From Pseudothermotoga sp. (GTDB lineage: Bacteria; Thermotogota; Thermotogae; Thermotogales; DSM-5069): a stretch of 64,000 nucleotides of DNA. Where the stretch lies: positions 5,883 to 69,882 of the forward strand of contig DOKY01000021.1 in the NCBI GenBank assembly GCA_003510135.1, in the 5' to 3' direction. A program made the translations under genes and the position numbers. Shown here one piece after another: positions 16,517-25,397 of the stretch; position 1 is the stretch's first letter; each line of letters starts with the position of its first letter. The notes under the pieces are model-generated. The model did no database searches and was not told where the DNA came from. It worked only from the letters and a program-made list of their open reading frames with translations.

Positions 16517-17836
16517 ATGAAGGCGGAGGATGTTTTGAAACTCGTGGAGGACGAAAATGTTCAGTTCGTGAGATTGCAGTTTTCGGACATCAACGGGAAC
16601 GTCAAGAACGTGGAGATACCCACCCAAGAGCTGCCCAGGGCTTTTGAAAGGGGTATCATGTTCGATGGATCGTCCATCGAAGGTTTTGTGAGAATCGAAG
16701 AATCGGACATGTACCTGAGACCGGATCCAGAAACTTTCGCCATCCTGCCGTGGACAACCGACGGTATCAAGAGCGCGAGGTTGATCTGTGATGTTTACAA
16801 ACCTGACGGAACGCCGTTCGAGGGGGATCCCCGGTACAGGTTGAAGCTGGTTGTCGAGAAGGCAAAGAAGATGGGTTTTGTCCCATACGCCGGGCCCGAA
16901 CTGGAATTTTTCGTTGTACCAAGAGATTCGAAAGGTTTCCCCGTGGCGGAGACGCTCGATCGGGGAAGTTACTTTGACTTGTTGCCCCTCAATCAGGTCG
17001 AGTCTTTGAGAAGCGAGGCAGCCGTGGCGCTCAGGACGATGGGCATCGACGTCGAAGCGTCGCATCATGAAGGAGCACCCTCGCAGCACGAGGTCGATTT
17101 TCGTTACGATGAACTGGTCAGGACCGCAGACAACACACAGACCGTCAAGCTGGTCTTGAAGACGATCGCGATAAAACACAACCTGCACGTGACGTTCATG
17201 CCGAAACCCTTCTTCGGGATCAACGGATCGGGTATGCACACGCACCTGAGTCTCTTTAGGGACGGAGAAAACGCTTTCCATGACCCCAGCGCCTCGGATG
17301 GCCTTTCAAAAACTCTGTACTACTTCGTTGGCGGTCTGATCGCACACGCCAAGGAGATCACTGCGCTCACGAACCCAACGGTGAACAGTTACAAACGCTT
17401 GGTACCGGGCTATGAAGCTCCCGTGAACATCGCCTGGTCTAAGGCCAACAGGAGTGCCCTCATAAGGATTCCAGCTGCCAGAGGTAAATCCACGAGGATC
17501 GAGTACCGAGCACCCGATCCAAGTTGCAACGCATATCTGGCACTGGCTGTGATGATGGCAGCGGGCCTGGATGGAATCGAAAAACGTATCGAGCCACCTC
17601 TACCGATCGAGGAAAACATCTACGCGATGAGCGATGAGAAGAAGGCTCAGATAAAGATAGAATCGTTGCCCGGATCGCTGAAGGACGCCTTGGAGGAAAT
17701 GAAAAACTCCACTCTCGTCAGAGAAGTTCTTGGTGAGCACATTTTCAGAAAATTCCTGGATCTGAAGAGAAGAGAATGGAGAGAATTCAGCATTAACGTG
17801 ACAGACTGGGAAATAAGAAGGTACCTGAACGTGTGA
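16517..17836 (+). CDS. glnA: Glutamine synthetase, type I
   Basis: Makes glutamine from glutamate, ammonia and ATP. At 439 residues it is of the shorter GSI-alpha type, like those of Gram-positives and Thermotogae. Visible signatures include FDGSSIEGF in the N-terminal beta-grasp domain, the KPFFGINGSGMHTH nucleotide/metal segment, and NRSALIRIP followed by RIEYRAPDPSCNAY in the active site. The adenylylation loop expected in GSI-beta is not evident. A GAGGGGGA site precedes the ATG. A two-component response regulator follows 31 bases later, so nitrogen assimilation and the downstream K+ uptake genes may share transcripts. No riboswitch fits the short 72-base leader. Confidence 0.96.
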   Translation: MKAEDVLKLVEDENVQFVRLQFSDINGNVKNVEIPTQELPRAFERGIMFDGSSIEGFVRIEESDMYLRPDPETFAILPWTTDGIKSARLICDVYKPDGTPFEGDPRYRLKLVVEKAKKMGFVPYAGPELEFFVVPRDSKGFPVAETLDRGSYFDLLPLNQVESLRSEAAVALRTMGIDVEASHHEGAPSQHEVDFRYDELVRTADNTQTVKLVLKTIAIKHNLHVTFMPKPFFGINGSGMHTHLSLFRDGENAFHDPSASDGLSKTLYYFVGGLIAHAKEITALTNPTVNSYKRLVPGYEAPVNIAWSKANRSALIRIPAARGKSTRIEYRAPDPSCNAYLALAVMMAAGLDGIEKRIEPPLPIEENIYAMSDEKKAQIKIESLPGSLKDALEEMKNSTLVREVLGEHIFRKFLDLKRREWREFSINVTDWEIRRYLNV

Positions 17837-17867
17837 AGAGTGATAGACTATGAAAGTGTGAAGGCGT

Positions 17868-18479
17868 ATGGCAAATATTCTGGTAGTGGACGATGAGCGG
17901 AACGTCAGAAATCTCATCAAAAAGGTCCTCGAGGAAAACGATCATAGTGTGACGACGATAGCTACTGGCGAGGAGGCGCTTGTAGAACTGCGCAGATCAA
18001 AGTTCGATCTGCTCATACTCGACTTGAGATTACCGGGCATGTCTGGTACTGAGCTGTTGAAACTTATGAAACAGGAAGGCATAGTGGTGCCCACCCTAAT
18101 AGTCTCGGCGGTTACCAACGCCGCACCAGTTGTTGAAGCCCTGAAGCAGGGTGCTGGAGACTATCTTTCCAAACCGTTTTCGGCTCAGGATCTTGTGAAG
18201 AAGGTAGAAGAGCTACTCAACAGAGAGCAACTGAGTTTTGAAAGACTCGCCCGTTTGGTAGAGGAAAAGCTGGAGCAAGGCAGGCTGGCCACAGCCGAGA
18301 AACTTGCCCGTGAACTCTTCTCGATACGACCCGACGCAGAAGCGCATTTCATTTACGCGATGGTGATGGAAAAAGTCGGTAACAAAGCGCTCGCTCACAA
18401 GTACTTGAAGGCCGCGTTGGCGCTCGATCCAGACCACAGGAAGGCATTAAAGGAGATCGCGAAATATGAAGAAAGCTGA
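17868..18479 (+). CDS. Response regulator receiver protein with TPR-like C-terminus
   Basis: A 203-residue protein. Residues 1-118 are a CheY-like receiver with the acid pair at 8-9, phospho-acceptor Asp52 (LLILDLRLPG) and the conserved lysine in LSKPFS near 104. Residues about 122-203 have no DNA-binding domain but form helix pairs of tetratricopeptide character (ALAHKYLKAALALDPDH). It probably acts through protein contacts. It overlaps the first TrkA gene by 14 bases. No histidine kinase gene lies nearby. Its position between glnA and the trk genes hints at a link between its signal and K+ uptake, without direct evidence. Confidence 0.8.
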   Translation: MANILVVDDERNVRNLIKKVLEENDHSVTTIATGEEALVELRRSKFDLLILDLRLPGMSGTELLKLMKQEGIVVPTLIVSAVTNAAPVVEALKQGAGDYLSKPFSAQDLVKKVEELLNREQLSFERLARLVEEKLEQGRLATAEKLARELFSIRPDAEAHFIYAMVMEKVGNKALAHKYLKAALALDPDHRKALKEIAKYEES

Positions 18480-18891
18480 ATCCTTGTACGTGGTCATAGC
18501 AGGTTGTGGAAGAATTGGTTCGATCGTGGCGACTAGCCTTTCGGTTTCTGGTAGCAACGTCGTGGTGATCGATATGGATGAAACAGCCCTCGAGAATCTT
18601 CCTGAAGAGTTCACCGGGTTCAAGATCAATGGAGACGTGACTGAGATCTCCGTTTTGAGAGAGGCTCGACTCGATAAGGCTGATGTGTTGGTCGCATTGA
18701 CGGGAGACGACAACACCAATTTCATGGTTTCGACGGTCGCTAAAAGGGTCTTCGGTGTCAAGCGAGTGATAGCACGGGTCAACGATCCATCAAACGAGGA
18801 TATATTCAAAGAATTCGACATCGACATCATATCACCCACACGGCTCACGGCAATGGGTATTCTGCAGGAATTAGGGGTGCGAGAAGCTTGA
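18466..18891 (+). CDS. TrkA-N (RCK_N) potassium uptake regulatory protein, short form
   Basis: A 141-residue cytosolic protein consisting of only the N-terminal RCK Rossmann domain. GCGRIGS at 15-21 is the NAD-binding loop, followed by VIDMDE with the acidic residue that binds ribose. It lacks the RCK_C domain that its downstream neighbour has. The two proteins probably co-assemble as the gating ring of the TrkH channel; split TrkA pairs of this type are known from Thermotoga. It overlaps both neighbours. Confidence 0.85.
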   Translation: MKKAESLYVVIAGCGRIGSIVATSLSVSGSNVVVIDMDETALENLPEEFTGFKINGDVTEISVLREARLDKADVLVALTGDDNTNFMVSTVAKRVFGVKRVIARVNDPSNEDIFKEFDIDIISPTRLTAMGILQELGVREA

Positions 18892-19547
18892 AGCTCGTCA
18901 TCATAGGTGGACAGAAGATCGCTTATTACTTGGCACGAATGATGATTTCAAAAGGTTATCACGTGTACATAGTGAACAAAGACCCACGCGCTTGCGAGAG
19001 CCTCGCCAAGAACCTTTCAGCGGTTGTCATCTTAGGTGATGGGAGCAAGAAGAGCGTGCTCGATCAGCTCGATCTCAGCGGTGAGGATCTGGTCGTGTTG
19101 CTGACGAACACGGATCGAGACAACCTCATAATATCCCAAATGCTTCGACACTATTACGGAGTAGAGCGCATAGTCACGCTCGTCAACGATCCGGAAGACA
19201 TAGAGATCTTTCATCGTCTCGGTGTGAAAGCAGCGGTGAGCCCGACAAACCTGTTGTTGCAGACGATCCAGGGTCTTTTGCTCGTCGATGAGATGGAGGA
19301 GTTTTCACCCGTTGAGGAAGGAAGACTTGTTTTCTTGCGTCTCGAGATACCCAGAACTTCGCCCTCGGCTGGCAAGAAGTTGAAGGATATACCACTACCG
19401 ACCAACTGTGTCATCGGTGCGATCATCAGAAACAATGCAGTCGTGATACCGCGTGGGGAAACGGAACTGCTGGCCGAGGACAGGGTCATGGTGCTCTGTG
19501 AACCAGCAGTTCAATCCCAAGTGATAAAATTGCTCGTCGGTGAGTGA
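18888..19547 (+). CDS. trkA: TrkA potassium uptake protein (RCK_N + RCK_C)
   Basis: A 219-residue regulator of K+ uptake. Residues 1-125 form a Rossmann RCK_N domain, though the glycine loop is atypical (IIGGQKIA); residues 135-219 form an RCK_C ligand-binding domain (RLEIPRTSPSAGKKLKDIP, then VVIPRGETELLAEDRV). The start is TTG 18888, inside the stop codon of the previous gene. Its own stop lies within the first codons of trkH. RCK_C domains of this type bind ATP/ADP, NADH or c-di-AMP in different relatives; which applies here is unknown. Confidence 0.88.
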   Translation: MKLVIIGGQKIAYYLARMMISKGYHVYIVNKDPRACESLAKNLSAVVILGDGSKKSVLDQLDLSGEDLVVLLTNTDRDNLIISQMLRHYYGVERIVTLVNDPEDIEIFHRLGVKAAVSPTNLLLQTIQGLLLVDEMEEFSPVEEGRLVFLRLEIPRTSPSAGKKLKDIPLPTNCVIGAIIRNNAVVIPRGETELLAEDRVMVLCEPAVQSQVIKLLVGE

Positions 19548-21030
19548 GATGACATCTTCGACGCACGAATACAGCGTAGTATTTCGCACAGTGGGCCGAC
19601 TCTTGAAGTTCTTTTCTTTGGTTCTCCTCGTTCCTCTCGTCTGGATCTTCGAAGAAACAAGCGTCACTCAAGGTTTGATATCCTTTGTGTTGCCCTCCCT
19701 AGTTTCTTTCACGGCCGGCGTGGTGGTGGATCGTTTATCTAAGAATGAAAAGGAAGAGGTCATAACGGTCAAAGAAGGAGCGCTGATCGTAACCATTTCC
19801 TGGACAACGGTCATCGTGATCTCCGCATTGCCTTACATGATCTACGGGCTTCTGAACTTCTCCCAGGCGATCTTCGAGGCAACGAGCGGGTGGACTACCA
19901 CGGGTCTAACGATGTTTCGAGACGTTGAAAGCCTGCCCAAGCCAATCCTGTTCTGGAGAAGCTTTACCCAGTACCTCGGGGGGGCCGGTTTTGCCGTCAT
20001 CATGATGAGCACAATCATAGGTCCAACAGGTTTGGGTTTTTACCAAGCAGAAGGTCGTGTCGACAACATCGCGCCAAACATAAGACATTCGACCAGACTC
20101 ATAGTCACTTACTATCTTCTCTACGCTGCGTTCGGAACGATCGCCTTGAAGTTCACAGGTCTGAGCTTCTTCGACGCACTGAACCATTCCTTTACAGCGC
20201 TTGCCACGGGCGGATTTTCGACCAGAAACAACAGCATCGCATCTTTCAACAACCTGGCAGCGGAGCTGATACTGATGTTTCTCATGTTCCTCGGAGCCTT
20301 GGGATTTGGAATTCACCATGTCTTCTGGAGTAGAGATTGGCATGCGCTGAAGAAGAACAGTGAGCCCAAGCAGATGCTGATACTCATTTTCCTGGGCACG
20401 GTGTGTGTGTCTCTTGCTGGTGTTGGGAAAGTTTTCTCAACGTTGTCGGACGGCCTGAGACATGCGATCTTTCAGGTGGTTTCAGCACTCACTGGAACAG
20501 GTTTTTCAACCGTCGATCTGAAGTCATGGACAGTTTTTCCCACAGGCTTTTTCGTTCTGATAGTGTTCATGTTGCTCGGTGGTTGCATGGACTCAACGTC
20601 CGGTGGTATAAAGCAGTACAGGCTCTCCGTGCTCATCAAGGTGTTCAAGATCTCACTCAGAAGGTTTCTGTTACCCAAGAGTTCCGTTGTCTACGTTGAG
20701 ATCTGGAAAGGCTCTGCCAAAAAGTATCTCGATCCTCAACTGATCAAGGAAGCATTTCTGACCAGCGCAGTCTACGTTATTTCCCACGCTGTGGGAACGA
20801 TCATCCTCACCCTCTTCGGTTACACTTTAGAAGAAGCCATGTTCGAATTCGCTTCTGCCCTCGCGGGTGTTGGACTTTCGTGTGGAATCACATCATCGAC
20901 CATGCCACTCGGTGCGATGTGGACGCTGACAATTGGGATGTTCATGGGAAGGCTTGAGTTCCTCGTGGTCGTGTACGCACTTGCGAAGATCTTTACGAAC
21001 CTGTTCGGATCATTTTCGGAAAAGGCTTGA
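19540..21030 (+). CDS. trkH: TrkH-type potassium transporter
   Basis: A 496-residue membrane protein, the ion-conducting subunit of the Trk/Ktr system. Four selectivity-filter-like repeats can be seen: SGWTTTGLTMF, LATGGFSTRNNS, LTGTGFSTVDL and AGVGLSCGITSS. The GTG at 19540 overlaps the trkA stop; an ATG at 19549 has a better placed GGTGAG and may be the real start. The gene ends with a 21-base tail-to-tail overlap with the beta-propeller gene on the other strand. A diverged fragment of a second trkH, in the same tail-to-tail arrangement, lies at 57579-57755. Confidence 0.93.
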   Translation: MSEMTSSTHEYSVVFRTVGRLLKFFSLVLLVPLVWIFEETSVTQGLISFVLPSLVSFTAGVVVDRLSKNEKEEVITVKEGALIVTISWTTVIVISALPYMIYGLLNFSQAIFEATSGWTTTGLTMFRDVESLPKPILFWRSFTQYLGGAGFAVIMMSTIIGPTGLGFYQAEGRVDNIAPNIRHSTRLIVTYYLLYAAFGTIALKFTGLSFFDALNHSFTALATGGFSTRNNSIASFNNLAAELILMFLMFLGALGFGIHHVFWSRDWHALKKNSEPKQMLILIFLGTVCVSLAGVGKVFSTLSDGLRHAIFQVVSALTGTGFSTVDLKSWTVFPTGFFVLIVFMLLGGCMDSTSGGIKQYRLSVLIKVFKISLRRFLLPKSSVVYVEIWKGSAKKYLDPQLIKEAFLTSAVYVISHAVGTIILTLFGYTLEEAMFEFASALAGVGLSCGITSSTMPLGAMWTLTIGMFMGRLEFLVVVYALAKIFTNLFGSFSEKA

Positions 21031-22941
21031 GTTCGCCGCGTCTTTGAGATACATTGGCCAACCTGTTGTCGGTGAACTCTTCAACTTGTAAAGGATTATT
21101 CTATCTTCTGCCATCAGGGCCAGCAAACCCGAGTCAGACAACTTTATCCTGCCGGTTGTCGGAACTGGTAAAGACTCCTCCAAGAGGATTGAACCATCTT
21201 TCGCCGAGAGCAGATACAACTTTTCACCGGCGGCGATCAAACCGGCCTGTGTCAAAACAATGGTTCTCACGGAAAGATTTTCCCTCAACCAGATCGTCCT
21301 GCCAGAAAAATCCAGCGCATGAATGTTTCCTGAAGTGTCACAGAGATACAGAGTTTCGCCATCACTGACTGCCTGCAGCAATTCTGCGTTCTCGAAATGT
21401 TGTGTCCATCTTGTCCTTCCGTCTTTGATCTGCAGGCACCAAACTGATCTTTGAGTGACTACAAAGACCTGTTCGCTCGTCACGACGATCTCTGCCGACT
21501 TTGTCGATTCTGTGATCGATGACCAGATCTCTTTTCCAGAAAAGTCCACAAGATGCAGTATTCCAAGCCAGTCGAGAACGAGCACCCCATAATCCTCATG
21601 AACGGCAGGGGAACACACGAACCAACCTGCAAGGCGTACTTTGATCGGGCCTTCGCTCTTTCGTGAGTCAAATATGTACAGGGTTCCGTCGTCGTCAGCG
21701 GCGATAAAACCGTAAGGAGTTTTCGCCGCAGCCAAAGAGATGGACGAATCGGTGCCTATCCTGGCTATTCTGTCAGTGATCACACAGATGTTTTTGTCCC
21801 AGGAACCCAGTACGATGGACCCATCATCCATGACAACTGGATCTGCAGTGAGTATGAACGCCACCTTTGTTGAGTGAATCTTGAGAGTATCTGGATCCAC
21901 TCTGAGTAAGTTGCCATCCAGAGTGGACAAATAAAGCTCCCTGCTGATCGCCGGGGTCGTACTCACTTTCTGCGGCAACTTCACCTCTCCAAGGAAGCTC
22001 AAAAGTTTCTCTTCTTCGTGTTTCTCTTGACGGCCTGCCTCTTTGCTGCTCGTTTGAACCTCTGCAACGGTAGTCATCCTCAACAAATCCGTCTGGCTCA
22101 CACCCACCCACTTCACGTTTGCTGCGATAGTATGGAAAAGCTTGATTGAGCTTGGAAGCACGCTTGCAACCACGATTGCACCTTTGCCGGTGACAATGTA
22201 GAGATAGTCGCTGTAATTGGTGATCGAAACTGCCGAAATGTTCAGCCTGTCGATGACGGACAGATCTGCCCTCGAGAGCATCAGGACGGATTTATCATCC
22301 AGCAACACGACGAGATTGTTTTTCACGGAGAAGATCTGCTGAAAGCTCAAAGCAAATTTGTGCTTCGACTCGAGTACGGGCGCGCCCCCAGAAATGTTCA
22401 TGACGTAGAATTCTTTCTTTGTCGAAAACATTAGATAGCTTCCGACAACCTGTGCGCTGGTGATGGGATCCGGCGATGAGATCTCCCAGAGTCGTCTGAG
22501 ATTTCGGTCGAATGCGACGATTTTTCCCCCCAAGAGGGCGATTAAAAGATTCGAATAAGCACTGATTCCGGACAACCTCTCGTTCAACGTGTAAGAAGCC
22601 TTGAGGTTTAGGTTCCTGTCGAACACACTGATCGAATAATCATGTACAACGTAGAGGTCCTCCAGAAGAACGGCGTCGATAATCCTGCGGTTCAGTTCGA
22701 TCGTGCTGACTGGTCGTAAATTCAGATCGAAAGCCTCGATTCTCATCGTGCCCAGCACGTAGACGCGGTTGTCGCTGGACAGGACTTTCACAGCGCTGGG
22801 AACATCGATTGACCCCGATTTGACCGGTATGAGGGGGACAGAGACATCGTAGAGCTCGATTGTTCCTTCCTTTACAACAAACAAAGTTGCAGAAAGGACC
22901 AGCTGTGAAAAAAACAGCAGCACGATCAGAACATGTTTCAC
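21010..22941 (-). CDS. Secreted PQQ-like beta-propeller repeat protein
   Basis: A 643-residue exported protein with a signal peptide (hydrophobic core, cleavage near SATLF, about residue 18). The rest is repeats of beta strands typical of PQQ/WD-like propellers (for example STLDGNLLRVDPD, GIAADDDGTLYIFD-like and SDGETLYLCDTSGNIHALD blades). No catalytic site is recognised. GTG 22941 has a GAGGTG site. It lies 16 bases after an MFS transporter gene and probably shares its transcript. A paralogue with the same start (VVKEGTIELYDVSVPLIP versus VLTSNSLELYDISIPLVP) is at 55659-57596, also directly after an MFS gene. Confidence 0.8.
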   Translation of the reverse strand: MKHVLIVLLFFSQLVLSATLFVVKEGTIELYDVSVPLIPVKSGSIDVPSAVKVLSSDNRVYVLGTMRIEAFDLNLRPVSTIELNRRIIDAVLLEDLYVVHDYSISVFDRNLNLKASYTLNERLSGISAYSNLLIALLGGKIVAFDRNLRRLWEISSPDPITSAQVVGSYLMFSTKKEFYVMNISGGAPVLESKHKFALSFQQIFSVKNNLVVLLDDKSVLMLSRADLSVIDRLNISAVSITNYSDYLYIVTGKGAIVVASVLPSSIKLFHTIAANVKWVGVSQTDLLRMTTVAEVQTSSKEAGRQEKHEEEKLLSFLGEVKLPQKVSTTPAISRELYLSTLDGNLLRVDPDTLKIHSTKVAFILTADPVVMDDGSIVLGSWDKNICVITDRIARIGTDSSISLAAAKTPYGFIAADDDGTLYIFDSRKSEGPIKVRLAGWFVCSPAVHEDYGVLVLDWLGILHLVDFSGKEIWSSITESTKSAEIVVTSEQVFVVTQRSVWCLQIKDGRTRWTQHFENAELLQAVSDGETLYLCDTSGNIHALDFSGRTIWLRENLSVRTIVLTQAGLIAAGEKLYLLSAKDGSILLEESLPVPTTGRIKLSDSGLLALMAEDRIILYKLKSSPTTGWPMYLKDAANSSLFRK

Positions 22942-22957
22942 ACGTCACACCTCAGTT

Positions 22958-24109
22958 CTATGATACCAACTTTTCAAGACGTTTCTTGAACCACCAGGTC
23001 AGCAACGCGTTCAACCCATAGAACAACGTGCTGATTAACAGGAGTCGGGTGTAATCCTTTGGACCTTCAACGATCCAACCGTACAGATAAGCCGCCAATG
23101 CGCGTGAGGAGTTGTTCAACAGATTACCAAACCCGTTGGCTGACATGATTATCTGTTCAGGAAGGTTGCTGAACACCAGCACCGTGAGGGATGGGTTCAC
23201 CATGTTCATCAGCATGAACCTCACAACGTAAAGGCCGGCGAACGCTATCAAATTTCTCGTGAACGAGAGTGAAAACATGAGAGGCACCACGGCTGTGTAA
23301 CATGTCAAGAGAACTCTGAGCGTACCGAATCTCTTTTGCAGAGCACCACTGCTGAAACTTCCCAGAGCTGTCATCAGCTGCGCCAGGGCCATGATCAGAC
23401 CGACATGACCTAGCGGTAGGCCGAAAAGATCGTAGAACATCAGGTTGCTGAAGTTCAGAAAGAGGCCTGCCCCAAAGCCAACCAGGACGTTTGAAAGAAC
23501 GTAATAGGTGAGGACGCGCTTCTGGACGGAATCCAGCGAAAAACCCTTCAAAAGAGGAGAAACATTCCTGACACTACCAATCTTTTGGATCAGAAACGCT
23601 GAGCACAGTTGCAAACTTGCGGCGAACAGGAGACTGAAAGAATAACCGAAACTGTCGGCCATGATTCCACCGAGAATGTTTCCCAAAACGCTTGCCGTCA
23701 TCGAAATCGAAAACTGAGAACCGAACACCGAATATCTTTTCTTCAGTTCCGTTTTTGCCAGAAGGGATGCCGTGAAAGCCATGCCCGACAGGCTCGAAAC
23801 GGCGCCGGAAACGAAGGCGAGAAGAATTTGTGCAGGAAAGGTCAGAATGACAGCCCTCAGGATCATCAAGGTACCGGTCAGGAGACTTGAGACAAACAGG
23901 ATTCTTCGCTTCTCGAACTCGCTCAAGGCTATGGCAAGGATCAATCCAAAGACGGCGCTTCCCCAGAGACTGCTGGATACAATGGCACTTATCTGCGCGT
24001 TTGTGAAGTCTTGCCTGCGCATGTACAGGTTGAAGATTATCCCGTATGCCTGCCCGGCGAAACCCGTCAGGAACGCAAAGCTGTAGAAGATATATCTCGA
24101 TTTGCCCAC
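22958..24109 (-). CDS. MFS transporter (first copy)
   Basis: A 383-residue, twelve-helix major facilitator protein. It aligns over its whole length with the MFS at 54482-55624: shared blocks include FGAGLF, CYTAVVPLM, VRFMLMNMV, VLVFSNLP, GNLLNNSSRA and DYTRLLLIS. The start is GTG 24109. There is no ribosome-binding site; a TATAAT on the minus strand (24118-24123) ends 8 bases before the start codon, so the message may be leaderless. It is always followed by a propeller gene in this window. Substrate unknown. Confidence 0.85.
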   Translation of the reverse strand: MGKSRYIFYSFAFLTGFAGQAYGIIFNLYMRRQDFTNAQISAIVSSSLWGSAVFGLILAIALSEFEKRRILFVSSLLTGTLMILRAVILTFPAQILLAFVSGAVSSLSGMAFTASLLAKTELKKRYSVFGSQFSISMTASVLGNILGGIMADSFGYSFSLLFAASLQLCSAFLIQKIGSVRNVSPLLKGFSLDSVQKRVLTYYVLSNVLVGFGAGLFLNFSNLMFYDLFGLPLGHVGLIMALAQLMTALGSFSSGALQKRFGTLRVLLTCYTAVVPLMFSLSFTRNLIAFAGLYVVRFMLMNMVNPSLTVLVFSNLPEQIIMSANGFGNLLNNSSRALAAYLYGWIVEGPKDYTRLLLISTLFYGLNALLTWWFKKRLEKLVS

Positions 24110-24117
24110 AATTGCTG

Positions 24118-24123
24118 ATTATA
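24118..24123 (-). promoter_or_regulatory. -10 box for a possibly leaderless MFS transcript
   Basis: A perfect TATAAT on the minus strand, 8 bases before the GTG start at 24109. The -35 region at 17-18 base spacing (GCGGCA) is poor. Confidence 0.35.
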
Positions 24124-24185
24124 TGTTCTCGGGTGTAAACTGCCGCACACGTGATCGTTAAGGAACTTGTTTTTTGGAAAATCGC

Positions 24186-24214
24186 TTGACTCAATCAATG
24201 AAGGGGCGTAGAAT
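24186..24214 (+). promoter_or_regulatory. Promoter of araR
   Basis: TTGACT (24186-24191) and TAGAAT (24209-24214) with a 17-base spacer. The expected transcription start near 24221 lies just before the GTACGTAC operator at 24231-24238, so bound AraR would block its own transcription. Confidence 0.75.
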
Positions 24215-24224
24215 AGGATCGGAA

Positions 24225-24242
24225 TTAAACGTACGTACATAG
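24225..24242. promoter_or_regulatory. AraR operator upstream of araR
   Basis: Contains the palindrome GTACGTAC (24231-24238) in the context TTAAACGTACGTACATAG. It matches the site at 25317-25334 over 12 bases (AAACGTACGTAC) and resembles the known AraR operator of Bacillus subtilis, which has the same core flanked by A/T arms (recalled from the literature). It sits about 10 bases after the predicted transcription start. Confidence 0.75.
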
Positions 24243-24249
24243 GGAGGCG

Positions 24250-25311
24250 TTGCTTATCGCACCGAAGTACAGACTCATCGAACAGTTTTTGCTCTCACAG
24301 ATAAAATCTGGAAAGTACGGGCCCGGCACGAAATTGCCTACCGAGCAAGAACTTATGGAGAAGTTCGGAGCGAGCAGGGAAACCGTGAGAAAGGCTCTGG
24401 ATCGCCTCGTGGTGAGAGGCATCATAATCAGAAAACCGGGCGTGGGATCTTTTGTCAATTCGGAAAGGGCCAATCACCTGGTTGGCATAATCGTTCAGCA
24501 GATCACCAGTTACATATTTCCCTATGTTGTCTTTGGGGCGGAGGACTATCTGTTCAGAAATGGATACAAGTTGCTGCTCGGTAACGCCTCAGAGGATCCC
24601 TCTCGAGAAAAGCAGATCATAGAGGAGTGGGTGGAATCCGGTGTCACAGGCTTGATAGTGGATCCTGTTTACAGCGCCACAAGACGCTGCAACAGAGACT
24701 ACATCAAATCGCTTGTCAAACAGGCCATCAAGGTGGTTTTGGTACACACGGACTGGAACATACAGGAAGCGGGCTGTGTGGTACTGGATGATGCATACGG
24801 AGGAACAAAGGCTGCGGAGGTCTTTCATCAGTATGGGCACAAAAGGGTGGCGGTGCTCTACAAATCGATACACCTGCCAGGTTTTGTTAGAGCGATGAGC
24901 TTCATTCAACGAGCGCGTGAGCTTGGTTTCGAGAAGATCTACGAAAAGTCTTTCAACGTATCAGAGTTCACGGGCGTGCCGATGCAGATGGCATACGAAC
25001 TTCTCACGATGCCCAAACAACTTCGACCGACCGCGGTTTTCTGCTACAACGACGCAACTGCTCTGCAGTTACAGCTGGTTGCAAAGAGATTGGGCATAAA
25101 CATTCCTGAAGATCTGTCCGTTATAGGTTTCGACGATGCGCCGATAGGCGATTTCAGAGACATGCTCACCACCTTCGCCCATCCCAAGGAAGACGTCGGA
25201 AGAAAGGCCGCCGAGATACTTTTGAAGATGCTTTCTGGCGGAGAAGCAGAAAAATGTGTTCTTCAACCGGAGTTCATTGAAAGATCGTCGGTGGCAGCTC
25301 CACACAGTTAA
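24250..25311 (+). CDS. araR: AraR-type transcriptional repressor (GntR HTH + LacI-type sugar-binding domain)
   Basis: A 353-residue regulator. Residues about 5-72 are a GntR winged helix-turn-helix (LPTEQELMEKFGASRETVRKA region); residues 77-353 are a periplasmic-binding-like effector domain (GLIVDP, VVLDDAYGG, FCYNDATA, VIGFDDAPIGD). This combination defines AraR, the L-arabinose-responsive repressor. The start is TTG 24250 behind AGGGAGG; spacing is short but no better start exists. The gene has an operator in its own leader and precedes the arabinose operon, whose leader has a second operator, so it should repress itself and that operon and be released by arabinose. Confidence 0.9.
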   Translation: MLIAPKYRLIEQFLLSQIKSGKYGPGTKLPTEQELMEKFGASRETVRKALDRLVVRGIIIRKPGVGSFVNSERANHLVGIIVQQITSYIFPYVVFGAEDYLFRNGYKLLLGNASEDPSREKQIIEEWVESGVTGLIVDPVYSATRRCNRDYIKSLVKQAIKVVLVHTDWNIQEAGCVVLDDAYGGTKAAEVFHQYGHKRVAVLYKSIHLPGFVRAMSFIQRARELGFEKIYEKSFNVSEFTGVPMQMAYELLTMPKQLRPTAVFCYNDATALQLQLVAKRLGINIPEDLSVIGFDDAPIGDFRDMLTTFAHPKEDVGRKAAEILLKMLSGGEAEKCVLQPEFIERSSVAAPHS

Positions 25312-25316
25312 AGAGT

Positions 25317-25334
25317 GAAACGTACGTACAAATA
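25317..25334. promoter_or_regulatory. AraR operator upstream of the arabinose operon
   Basis: GAAACGTACGTACAAATA carries the GTACGTAC core at 25322-25329, five bases after the araR stop codon. It lies about 70 bases upstream of the operon's -35 box, so repression may need looping or a second site. A degenerate CCGTAC half-site at 25446-25451, after the promoter, could serve, but that is weak. Confidence 0.7.
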
Positions 25335-25397
25335 TCCTGCCAGTTCTGCTTTTAGGTGCTGCTTGAATGTGGCTTTAGATGCTTGCTTCTTAAGATC

